Source: Cellulosimicrobium composti
GTDB taxonomy: Bacteria > Actinomycetota > Actinomycetes > Actinomycetales > Cellulomonadaceae
Assembly: GCF_009711085.1 (NCBI RefSeq)
Contig: NZ_WMKA01000005.1
Coordinates: forward strand, 96,601-160,600
DNA length: 64,000 bases
Direction: 5' to 3'
The notes under the pieces are model-generated. The model worked only from the letters and a program-made list of their open reading frames with translations. It had not been told where the DNA came from and did not search any database. This document shows, piece by piece, positions 49,318 to 57,600 of the stretch. Within the stretch, counting starts at the first letter, position 1. Each line of letters begins with the position of its first letter. A program made the translations under genes and the position numbers.

Positions 49318-51017
49318 GGATCAGCGACACCGGCGACCTGTGGTGGAAGAACGCGGTGATCTACTGCCTCGACGTCGAGACGTTCATGGACTGGGACGAC
49401 GACGGGATCGGCGACTTCGCGGGGCTCGTGCAGCGCCTCGACCACCTGGCCGACCTCGGGGTCACGTGCCTGTGGCTCATGCCGTTCTACCCGACCGCGG
49501 ACCGCGACGACGGCTACGACATCACCGACTTCCTCAGCGTCGACCCGCGGCTCGGCGACGTGGGCGACCTCGTCGAGCTGATCAGGACCGCGAACGACCG
49601 CGGCATCCGCGTCATCGCGGACCTCGTCGTGAACCACACGTCGGACCGGCACCCGTGGTTCACGGCGTCGCGGTCGAGCACGGACGACCCGTACCGCGAC
49701 TTCTACGTGTGGCGCGCCGACGAGCCGCCGCCGACGAAGGACGAGGTGATCTTCCCCGACCAGGAGGGCGGCATCTGGACGAAGGACGACCGCACCGGCG
49801 AGTGGTACCGGCACCGGTTCTACCGCCACATGCCGGACCTCAACACGGCGAACCCGCTGGTCCGGGACGCGATCGCGAAGTCGATGGGCTACTGGGTCCA
49901 GCTCGGCCTGTCGGGGTTCCGCGTCGACGCCGTCCCGTTCTTCCTCGGCGACGCGGCGGCGAACCCGTCGGACGAGATCGAGGACCCGCACGACTTCCTG
50001 CGCGCGCTGCGCTCGTTCCTCTCGCGCCGCACGGGCGACTCGATCCTCATGGGCGAGGTCAACCTGCCGTTCGCCGAGCAGCGCCTGTACTTCGGCGACG
50101 ACGGGGAGGGCGACGGGAGCGAGTCCGGCCCGTCGAGCTCCGAGCTCACGCTGCAGTTCGACTTCAACGGCATGCAGGCGATGTACCTGTCCCTCGCGCG
50201 GCACGACGCCGGGCCTCTCGCCGCGTCGCTCGAGGAGCGGCCCCCGATCCCGCACGACGCGCAGTGGGCGACGTTCGTGCGCAACCACGACGAGCTCACG
50301 CTCGACAAGCTGTCCGAGGACGAGCGCCAGGAGGTGTTCGCCGCGTTCGGGCCCGAGGAGGACATGCAGCTCTACGGCCGCGGTCTACGGCGCCGCCTCC
50401 CGCCGATGCTCGGGGGCGACCCGCGGCACGTGCGGATGGTGTACTCGCTGCTCTTCGCGCTCCCGGGCACCCCGGTGCTCTTCTACGGCGAGGAGATCGG
50501 CATGGGCGAGAACCTCGCGGCCGACGGCCGCCTCGCCGTGCGGACCCCGATGCAGTGGACGTCGGGGCCGAACGGCGGGTTCTCGCGCGCGCCCGCGCGC
50601 CGCCTGTCCGGGCCGGTCCCCGGGGACGGCTACGCGCCCGAGCACGTCAACGTCGCGGACCAGCGGCGCGACCCCGACTCGCTGCTCACGTTCGTGCGCC
50701 TGCTCGCGCACCGCTACCGCGAGTGCCCCGAGCTCGGGTGGGGCGACGTCGACGTGCTCGACCAGCCCGAGGCGTCCGTCCTCGCGCTGCGCAGCACGTG
50801 GCAGGAGGCGTCGATGGTCACGCTCCACAACCTGTCGCCGGACCCGGTCGTGGTCCCGCTCGCGCTCGGCGAGCTGCCCGAGGGTGCGCGCCTCGTCGAC
50901 CTGCTCGACGCGGACGACGTCGAGCCGGACCCCGACGGGAAGGCCGAGGTCCGGCTCGACGGCTACGGCTACCGGTGGCTGCGCGTCACGCACCCGGGGT
51001 CGCGTCGGCTCCTGTGA
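49314..51017 (+). CDS. GH13 alpha-amylase-family enzyme, trehalose-synthase-like
   Basis: A 567-residue enzyme with the GH13 barrel and all key residues: the region I motif IADLVVNHTSDRHPW, nucleophile D205 in GFRVDAVPFF, acid/base E248 in ILMGEVNLPF, and D326 in FVRNHDELTL. The opening WWKNAVIYCLDVETFMDWDDDGIGDF and the DITDFLSVDPRLG stretch are like trehalose synthase (GH13_16 and neighbours). It lacks a fused maltokinase domain. It probably isomerises or transglycosylates maltose/trehalose-type alpha-glucosides; activity cannot be fixed from sequence alone. The start overlaps the LLM gene by 4 nt, so the pair is co-translated. Confidence 0.92.
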   Translation: MRISDTGDLWWKNAVIYCLDVETFMDWDDDGIGDFAGLVQRLDHLADLGVTCLWLMPFYPTADRDDGYDITDFLSVDPRLGDVGDLVELIRTANDRGIRVIADLVVNHTSDRHPWFTASRSSTDDPYRDFYVWRADEPPPTKDEVIFPDQEGGIWTKDDRTGEWYRHRFYRHMPDLNTANPLVRDAIAKSMGYWVQLGLSGFRVDAVPFFLGDAAANPSDEIEDPHDFLRALRSFLSRRTGDSILMGEVNLPFAEQRLYFGDDGEGDGSESGPSSSELTLQFDFNGMQAMYLSLARHDAGPLAASLEERPPIPHDAQWATFVRNHDELTLDKLSEDERQEVFAAFGPEEDMQLYGRGLRRRLPPMLGGDPRHVRMVYSLLFALPGTPVLFYGEEIGMGENLAADGRLAVRTPMQWTSGPNGGFSRAPARRLSGPVPGDGYAPEHVNVADQRRDPDSLLTFVRLLAHRYRECPELGWGDVDVLDQPEASVLALRSTWQEASMVTLHNLSPDPVVVPLALGELPEGARLVDLLDADDVEPDPDGKAEVRLDGYGYRWLRVTHPGSRRLL

Positions 51018-51047
51018 GCCGCACGCGCCCGGGCCGCGCGGAGCGCG

Positions 51048-51311
51048 TCAGTCGTCGTGGCTGGGCTCGTCCGGACCGACCGGGCGCCCCGGCGACGAGG
51101 GCCAGTCGGGCGGCGAGTCGGGGACCGGATCGGACGGGCGCGGCTCGTCCGGCACCGGGTCCGCGTGGCTCGGGTCGCGCGGCGGCTCCGACGGGTCCGC
51201 GGGCGGCCCCGGCGACTTGGGCGGCTCGACCGTCGGCTCGGCCGGTCGCGCCGGCTCGACCGGTCCGCCCGGGTCGGTCGGCCGGTCGGGGTCGTGGGAG
51301 CTCGTGGTCAT
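51048..51311 (-). CDS. Small Pro/Asp/Glu-rich disordered protein
   Basis: An 87-residue protein made almost only of Pro, Asp, Glu, Ser, Gly and Ala, with repeated PxDP and EPP units and no hydrophobic core. It is predicted to be disordered and acidic. The case for a real gene rests on a strong GGAGGTG site 5 nt before ATG 51311 and a compact position between two convergent neighbours. It has no recognisable function. Composition bias means it could still be a spurious reading frame. Confidence 0.5.
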   Translation of the reverse strand: MTTSSHDPDRPTDPGGPVEPARPAEPTVEPPKSPGPPADPSEPPRDPSHADPVPDEPRPSDPVPDSPPDWPSSPGRPVGPDEPSHDD

Positions 51312-51436
51312 GGCTGCACCTCCGTGCCGCTCGGGACGCTGCTCGGGGCACCGGCTGCGTCTCCTCCGACGCTAGGCACGGCCCGGCCCGCTCGCCCGTC
51401 GCGGGCCCCGCCGCGGGCTCGTCCGGGCGCGCGTCC

Positions 51437-51442
51437 TACCCT
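51437..51442 (+). promoter_or_regulatory. -10 box of the leaderless aldolase gene
   Basis: TACCCT ends 6 nt before GTG 51449, the same spacing and sequence as at 15630. Confidence 0.55.
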
Positions 51443-51448
51443 GGGGCC

Positions 51449-52537
51449 GTGACCTCGTTCGCCTCGGACAACTACTCCCCCGCCCACCCCGACGTCCTCG
51501 CCGCGCTCGCGGCGGCGAGCGCCGGGCACGCGATCTCCTACGGCGAGGACCCGTGGACCTCCCGCCTGCAGGACGCGGTGCGGGAGCGGTTCGGCGCGGA
51601 CGCGACCGCCTGGCCGGTGCTCACGGGGACGGGGGCGAACGTCGTCGCGCTCATGGCGATGCTGCCCCGGTGGGGCGCCGTCGTCGCGTCCGAGCACGCG
51701 CACCTCAACACCGACGAGAACGGCGCGCCCGAGCGGGTCGGCGGCGTCAAGGTCCTCGCGGTCCCCGCGCCCGACGGGAAGATCGGCCCCGACGCCGTCG
51801 AGCGGTTCGCGGGCGACCTCGGCGACCCGCACCGCGCCCAGCCGCTCGTCGTCTCGCTCACGCAGTCGACCGAGCTCGGCACGCTCTACACGCCCGCGGA
51901 GATCCGGGAGGTCGCGGACGCCGCGCACGCGCACGGGATGCGCGTGCACCTCGACGGGTCGCGCCTCGCGAACGCCGCCGCGGCGCTCGACGTGCCGCTG
52001 CGCGCGCTGACGTCGGACGCGGGCGTGGACGTCCTGTCGTTCGGCGGGACCAAGAACGGTCTCGCGCTCGGCGAGGCCGTGATCGTGCTCGACCCCTCGG
52101 CCGTCGACGGCGTGGAGTTCGTGCGCAAGGCGACGATGCAGCTCGCGTCGAAGATGCGCTACGTCTCCGCGCAGCTCCTCGCGCTGTTCGAACCCGTGGG
52201 CGACGCCGTCGCGGAGGTCGACGACGCCGCGCACGTCGACGAGCTGTGGCTGCGCAACGCGCGGCACGCCAACGCGATGGCCGCGCGGCTGCGCGCCGGG
52301 CTCGCCGACGCCCCCGGCCTCGCGCTCACCCAGCCCACGCTCGTCAACGCGGTGTTCGCAACGCTCCCGCGCGCCGCCGTCGCGCGCCTGCGCGAGCGCC
52401 ACCGCTTCTACGACTGGGGGCCGGGCGAGACGCCCGAGCGCGTCGAGGTGCGCTGGATGTGCGCGTGGGACACGACGCCCGAGGACGTGGACGGGTTCGT
52501 CGCGGACGTGCACCGCATCCTCGCGGTCGGGCCCTGA
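51449..52537 (+). CDS. Low-specificity L-threonine aldolase family protein
   Basis: A 362-residue fold-type I PLP enzyme beginning SFASDNYSPAHPDVLAAL, typical of threonine aldolases. D169 in VHLDGSRLANAAAAL contacts the pyridine nitrogen, and K202 in LSFGGTKNGL is the Schiff-base Lys. ASEHAHLNTDENGAPE is the substrate loop. It splits threonine or allo-threonine into glycine and acetaldehyde, or acts on beta-hydroxy amino acids. GTG 51449 follows the -10 box by 6 nt, so it is probably leaderless. The length is normal. Confidence 0.93.
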   Translation: MTSFASDNYSPAHPDVLAALAAASAGHAISYGEDPWTSRLQDAVRERFGADATAWPVLTGTGANVVALMAMLPRWGAVVASEHAHLNTDENGAPERVGGVKVLAVPAPDGKIGPDAVERFAGDLGDPHRAQPLVVSLTQSTELGTLYTPAEIREVADAAHAHGMRVHLDGSRLANAAAALDVPLRALTSDAGVDVLSFGGTKNGLALGEAVIVLDPSAVDGVEFVRKATMQLASKMRYVSAQLLALFEPVGDAVAEVDDAAHVDELWLRNARHANAMAARLRAGLADAPGLALTQPTLVNAVFATLPRAAVARLRERHRFYDWGPGETPERVEVRWMCAWDTTPEDVDGFVADVHRILAVGP

Positions 52538-52555
52538 CCGGGCGAGGATGGCGGC

Positions 52556-53050
52556 ATGACTCCCGTGACGCCACCCACCCCTGACGACCTCGTGCACCTG
52601 CGCCGCTGCGTCGAGCTCGCCCGTGAGGCGCTCGACGACGGCGACGAGCCGTTCGGCTCCGTCCTCGTCGACGCCGACGGGGTCGTGCGGTTCGAGGACC
52701 GCAACCGCGTGCAGGGCGGTGACGCGACCCGCCACCCCGAATTCGAGATCGCCCGCTGGGCCGCCGCGCACCTCACCCCCGAGGAGCGCCGCGGCGCCAT
52801 CGTCTACACGTCGGGCGAGCACTGCGCGATGTGCAGCGCCGCGCACGCGTGGGTCGGCCTCGGCCCGATCGTCTACGCCGCGAGCACGACGCAGCTGCTC
52901 GGCTGGCTCGAGGAGTGGGGCGTGGCGCCCGGGCCCGTGCGCCCGCTCGCGGTCGGCGAGGTCGCGCCCGGCGTCGCCGTGCGCGGCCCCGCGTACGAGC
53001 TCGAGGTCGAGGTCCGGGCCCTGCACGCGCGCCTGCACGGCGTCGCCTGA
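52556..53050 (+). CDS. Nucleoside/cytidine-deaminase-like zinc protein
   Basis: A 164-residue deaminase-fold protein. The zinc site is H60-P-E62 (HPEFEIARWAA) and C90-x-x-C93 (SGEHCAMCSAAHAW), matching (H/C)xE and PCxxC-type sites; the usual Pro before the first Cys is replaced by His. It belongs to the guanine/nucleoside deaminase or tRNA-adenosine-deaminase-like group; the short length and HPEFE favour a nucleobase deaminase. It starts 18 nt after the aldolase stop. GAGGAT 6 nt before the ATG may be a weak leaderless promoter. The substrate is unknown. Confidence 0.87.
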   Translation: MTPVTPPTPDDLVHLRRCVELAREALDDGDEPFGSVLVDADGVVRFEDRNRVQGGDATRHPEFEIARWAAAHLTPEERRGAIVYTSGEHCAMCSAAHAWVGLGPIVYAASTTQLLGWLEEWGVAPGPVRPLAVGEVAPGVAVRGPAYELEVEVRALHARLHGVA

Positions 53051-53092
53051 CCGCCGCGCTGCCACCCGGGCGTGCGTGACGACGGCCTCGCG

Positions 53093-54022
53093 TCAGGCGT
53101 CGAGCGCGTCCGCGACGGTGCGCGCGACCTCGGGCACCGCGAGGTAGCCGGCGGGCCGGCCGTCGTCGAGCACGACGGCCGCCGCGTGGTGGCCGGGGGC
53201 GGTGTTCGCGACGACGAGCTCCTCGACCGGCGGCGCCGGCGGCTGGAGCGGGAACGCGTCCGGGCCGAGACCGTGCAGCGCGAGCGCGTCGCGCCGGTCC
53301 CGGACGGCGACCCAGCGCCGCACCGGCGCCGGGACGCGCAGCGGGGCGCGCGCCGCGAGCACGTCGCGGATCGCGCGGACGGCGAGCGGCGACCCGAGCG
53401 TGAGCAGCAGGGGCACGTCCCACCGCCCCGCGGCCGGGTGCTCGCGGAGCACCCCGTAGGCGACGACCGACCCGAGCGAGTGCGCGACGACGACGGCCGG
53501 CCCGTCGGTCGCCAGCGCGGCGGCGAGCGCGTCGTCCAGCACGGTGCGCACGTCCGGGTCGTGCAGGTACGCCCAGACGTCGCGGGCGAGCAGCACGACG
53601 ACGGCGGCGCTGAGCCCGGGCACGGAACGGTCGAGCGCGGACAGCAGCAGGTTGACCCACGCGGCTCCGCCGCCCAGGCCCGAGCCCTCCGCGCGGACGG
53701 GCACGTCGGCCCCGGCCGCGCGCAGCACCTCCTCGGCGACGTCCGCGACGAACGCGAGCTCGTCGTCGGGCAGCACGGGTCCGGCCCCTCCGGCGGGGTC
53801 GTCGGCGGCGTGGACCGTGACCGGGGGTGGTGCCGCGTCGCCCGCGACGAGGCCGGCGAGCGCGTCGCCGTAGAACACGAACGACGTGTCCTCGTCGCGC
53901 AGGCGCAGGTCGGACCCGGCGGCCGCGAGGCCCGCGTCCAACGCGGTGACCCAGGTGCGGTCGAGCTGCTCGGCGTCGAGCCCCTGGTTGTCGCGGCCGT
54001 GGACGAGCACGAGTCGGGTCAC
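53093..54022 (-). CDS. Alpha/beta-hydrolase-fold protein (PGAP1/lipase-like)
   Basis: A 309-residue protein starting LVLVHGRDNQGLD, the oxyanion HG of lipases. The nucleophile is the Ser in VVVAHSLGSVVAYGVLREHP (around residue 180), and the late GHHAAAV supplies a candidate His. DVWAYLHDPDVRTVLDDAL between them is a lid-like helix. The fold resembles PGAP1/serine-esterase-like proteins of actinobacteria. There is no signal peptide, so it is likely cytosolic. The substrate is unknown. The start is GTG 54022; no good ribosome site lies ahead. Confidence 0.82.
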   Translation of the reverse strand: MTRLVLVHGRDNQGLDAEQLDRTWVTALDAGLAAAGSDLRLRDEDTSFVFYGDALAGLVAGDAAPPPVTVHAADDPAGGAGPVLPDDELAFVADVAEEVLRAAGADVPVRAEGSGLGGGAAWVNLLLSALDRSVPGLSAAVVVLLARDVWAYLHDPDVRTVLDDALAAALATDGPAVVVAHSLGSVVAYGVLREHPAAGRWDVPLLLTLGSPLAVRAIRDVLAARAPLRVPAPVRRWVAVRDRRDALALHGLGPDAFPLQPPAPPVEELVVANTAPGHHAAAVVLDDGRPAGYLAVPEVARTVADALDA

Positions 54023-54061
54023 CCGCCGAACCTACCGGCTGCCGGACCCGCCCGGAGGGTC

Positions 54062-54082
54062 TAGCGTCGGCCCCAGACCAGC
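54062..54082 (+). promoter_or_regulatory. Promoter-like block shared with 16928
   Basis: TAGCGTCGGCCCC, then A, then GACCAGC. It lies 42 nt before ATG 54104. The 13-mer and GACCAGC are also found upstream of the phosphatase gene, with similar GCCGGAC and CGGAG blocks further upstream. Confidence 0.5.
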
Positions 54083-54103
54083 ACGCAGCACGGAGGTACG
54101 CAC

Positions 54104-54532
54104 ATGTCCGACCCCACTCTCACCGAGCACAGCACGTCCGTCGAGGTCCACGTCGGCCGGCCGCCGCAGGTCGTGTGGGCCGAGCTGATGCACCCGAGCG
54201 CCCGCTGGATGCTGGGCATGAACGTCGAGAGCGACTTCGTCCCGGGGAGCGCCATCACGTTCGAGGGCCACTACATGGGGCGCGAGTTCGCGGACTGGGG
54301 CACGGTCGTCGCCGTCGACCGCCCGCGCCTGCTGCACTTCACGCACTTCTCCCCGACGATGGGCCTGCCGGACGTGCCGGAGAGCTATCACGACATCGCG
54401 ATCACGCTCGAGCCCGACGACTCCGGCACGCGCGTGCGCGTCGACGAGCGCAACATCGAGTCGGCCGAGCGCGCGGAGCGCGCCCGTGCCCTGTGGACGA
54501 AGGCGCTCGGGACGCTCGCCGGCCGCGACTGA
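54104..54532 (+). CDS. SRPBCC/START-like (AHSA1) domain protein
   Basis: A 142-residue single-domain protein of the SRPBCC helix-grip fold: SVEVHVGRPPQVVWAELMHP opens it, FVPGSAITFEGHYMGREF and WGTVVAVDRPRLLHFTHFSP give the central strands, and a long C-terminal helix ends at TLAGRD. AHSA1-type members bind hydrophobic ligands or act as chaperone cofactors; none of this can be tested from sequence. The start at ATG 54104 has GGAGGT. A 19-bp terminator follows the stop. Confidence 0.88.
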   Translation: MSDPTLTEHSTSVEVHVGRPPQVVWAELMHPSARWMLGMNVESDFVPGSAITFEGHYMGREFADWGTVVAVDRPRLLHFTHFSPTMGLPDVPESYHDIAITLEPDDSGTRVRVDERNIESAERAERARALWTKALGTLAGRD

Positions 54533-54547
54533 GCGGTCCCCGCACGA

Positions 54548-54589
54548 CGACGGGCCGGTCACCTCCGCGCGGAGGTGACCGGCCCGTCG
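54548..54589. terminator. Strong bidirectional terminator
   Basis: A perfect 19-bp stem (54548-54566 with 54571-54589) with the 4-nt loop GCGC, between the SRPBCC stop and the stop of the large minus-strand adhesin gene. Confidence 0.9.
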
Positions 54590-54623
54590 CCGTGCGGCCG
54601 GAGGGACCCGGCCGACCGGCGCG

Positions 54624-57600
54624 TCAGGCGCTGCGGCGGCGCCTCGTCACCACGAGCAGCGCGGCTCCGCCCACGACGAGCAGCGCGCCGAGGCCCGCGA
54701 ACAGGGCCGTGCTCGCGCCCGTCGTCGCGAGCCCGCCGCCGGCGGACGTCGCCGTGTTGGTCAGCGTCACGCCGACCGACCCGCCGCCGACCACGGTCAC
54801 CGTGGTGACCTTCTCGCCGTCGACCGTGAAGTACGGCGTGCCCCAGTCGACACCCGCGACCGCCGGGAGGTCGACCTCGCGCAGCGTCACGACCGTGCCG
54901 TGCGGCAGGCCCTGCGGCCCGTCGACGACGGTCCCGTCGGCGCGCAGCGCGAGCGTGCCCGTGACGGCCTGGTCGCCGACCGTGTACTCGTACGCGACGG
55001 TGAACGTCGTGTCCGCGGGGACCGTGCCCTTCGCCTCGCCCGTGACGACCTTGTGGACGGAGAACCCGCCCGCGGCGACGTCGGCCGTGTTCGTCAGCGT
55101 GACGAGCGTGTTCTCGCCGTCGCCGACGGTCACGGACTGCGGGCTGAACTCCGCGGCGCCCCACGCCACGCCCGGCACGGTGGGCCGGACGGTCTCGGCG
55201 AACGTCACGACCGTCCCGACCGCAAGGTTCTGCGGGCCGTCGACGACGGTCCCGTCCGCGGTGACGACGAGCGTCCCCGTGGTCGGCACGCCCTCGAGCT
55301 CGTAGGAGTACTCGACCGTGAACTGCGCGTCACCCGGGACGGAGGCCGCGGCGCCGCCGACGACGTCCTTGGCGACCGAGAAGCCGCCGGTCCGGCCGTC
55401 CTGCGCGGTGTTCGTCAGGGTGACGAGCACGTTCTCGCCGTCGGCGACGGTGACGCTCTCCGGGCTGAAGACCGGGGCGCCCCACACGACGCCCGGCACG
55501 TCCGGCAGGTTCGTCTCCGTGAAGGTGACGACCGTGCCGACCGGGAGGTTCTGCGGGCCGTCGACGACGGTGCCGTCCACGAGGACCGTGAGCGTCCCCG
55601 TGACCGGGGTGCCGTCGAGGTCGTACGCGTACTCGACGGTGAACGCGGTGTCGGCGGGGACGAGCGACGCTCCCTCGCCCGTGAGCGCCTTCGCGACGGA
55701 GAACCCGCCCGCGGGTGCCGTGGTCGCGTCGTTGGTCACGACGACCTCGGCGGTCTCGCTGGTCGACGTGAGGGTGATCGAGGCGGGCTCGAACGTGGGG
55801 GTGCCCCACACGACGCCGTCGACGTCGGGCAGCGTGGTCTCGGCGAACGTCACGACCGTGCCGAGCGGCAGGCTCACGCCCGCGTCGACCGCACCACCGC
55901 CGGCGGCGACGACGACCTCACCGGTCGTGGGCCCCTCGTACGACGTGCCCTCGGGGAGCTGCGCCGTCCACGTGACCGCGAACTCGGTGCCGTCGGGGAC
56001 GAGCCCCGCGGCCTCGCCCGCGACCTGCTTCTCGACGGAGAAGGTGCCGAAGAGCTCGGTCGCGGTGTTCGTCACCGTGACGGTGACGACCTGGCCGTCG
56101 GCGACGGTCACGGTCTCGGGGTCGAACGCCGGGGCGCCCCACACGACGCCGTCGAACTCGGGGATCTCCGGCTCGGCGAACGTGACGACCGTGCCGACCG
56201 GCAGGTCCAGCGGGCCCACGGCCACGGTGCCGTCCGTGAGCAGCGCGAACGTGCCGCTCGTCTCGCCGCCGTAGACGATCTCGTCCGGGACCTCGGCGGT
56301 CCACTCCACCGTGAACTCCGTGCCGGCCGGGACGCGGCCCGCGCCGGTGCCCTCGACGACCTTCACGGCCTGGAAGCCGCCGACCTGCAGCGTCGCGGTG
56401 TTCGTCACGACGACCTCGGCGTTCACGTCGTCCGCCACGGTGACCGACTCGGGGCTGATCTGCGGCGCGCCCCAGATGACGCCGGGGAGGGTCGGCAGGT
56501 CGACCTCGGTGAACGTCACGACCGTGCCGACCGGCAGGTTCTGCGGACCGTCCACCGGCGTGCCGTCCGCCAGGACCGTCAGCGAGCCCGTGACCGTCGT
56601 GCCGTCGAGCTCGTAGGAGTAGCCGACCGTGAACTCCGTGTCGGCGGGCACCGACGCGGCACCCGTGCCCTCGAGCGCCTTGGACACCTGGAAGCCGCCC
56701 GCGGGCGCGTCCGTCGCGGTGTTCGTCAGGGTCACCAGGGCGTTCTCGCCGTCACCCACCGTCACGCTCGACGGGGAGAACGACGGCGCGCCCCACACGA
56801 CGCCCTCGACCTCGGGCAGCTGCACCTCGGTGAACGTCACGACCGTGCCCACCGGCAGGTTCTGCGGACCGTCCACCGGCGTGCCGTCCGCCAGGACCGT
56901 CAGCGATCCCGTGACCGTCGTGCCGTCGAGCTCGTAGGAGTACTCGACCGTGAACTGCGCGTCGTCCGGGACCAGGCCGGACGCCTCGCCCTCGACCGAC
57001 TTCGCGACCGAGAAGCCGCCGACCTGCTGCACGGCGGCGTTGGTCACCGTGACGAGCGTGTTCGTCCCGTCGCCGACCGTCACGCTCGACGGGTCGAGCA
57101 CGGGCGTGCCCCAGGAGATGCCGGGCACCTCGGGGAAGACGGTCTCCTCGAACGTCACGACCGTGCCGACCGGGAGGTCCTGCGGGCCGTCGGCGACGGT
57201 CCCGTCCGCGAGGACGGTGACCGTCCCCGTGGTCGCGCCGTCGTAGACGACGCCGTCGGGCACCTGCGCGGTCCACGCGACGGTGAACGACGCGTCACCC
57301 GGGACGGCTCCGGCCCCGGAGCCCTGCACGGCCTTGCTCAGCGAGAACCCGCCGACGGCGAGCGTCGCGGTGTTGGTCAGGGTGACGGCGGTCGTCGAGC
57401 CCGCGCCGATCGTGATCTCGGCCGACGGGTCGAACGCGGGCGTGCCCCACGCGATGCCCGGCAGCTCCGGGAGCGTCGGCTCGGCGAGCGTGACGACGGT
57501 GCCCTCGGGCAGGTCGGACGGCCCGTCCACCACGGTGCCGTCGGCGAGCAGCGTCAGGGTGCCGCTGGTCTCGCCCTCGTACACGACGCCGTCGGGGATC

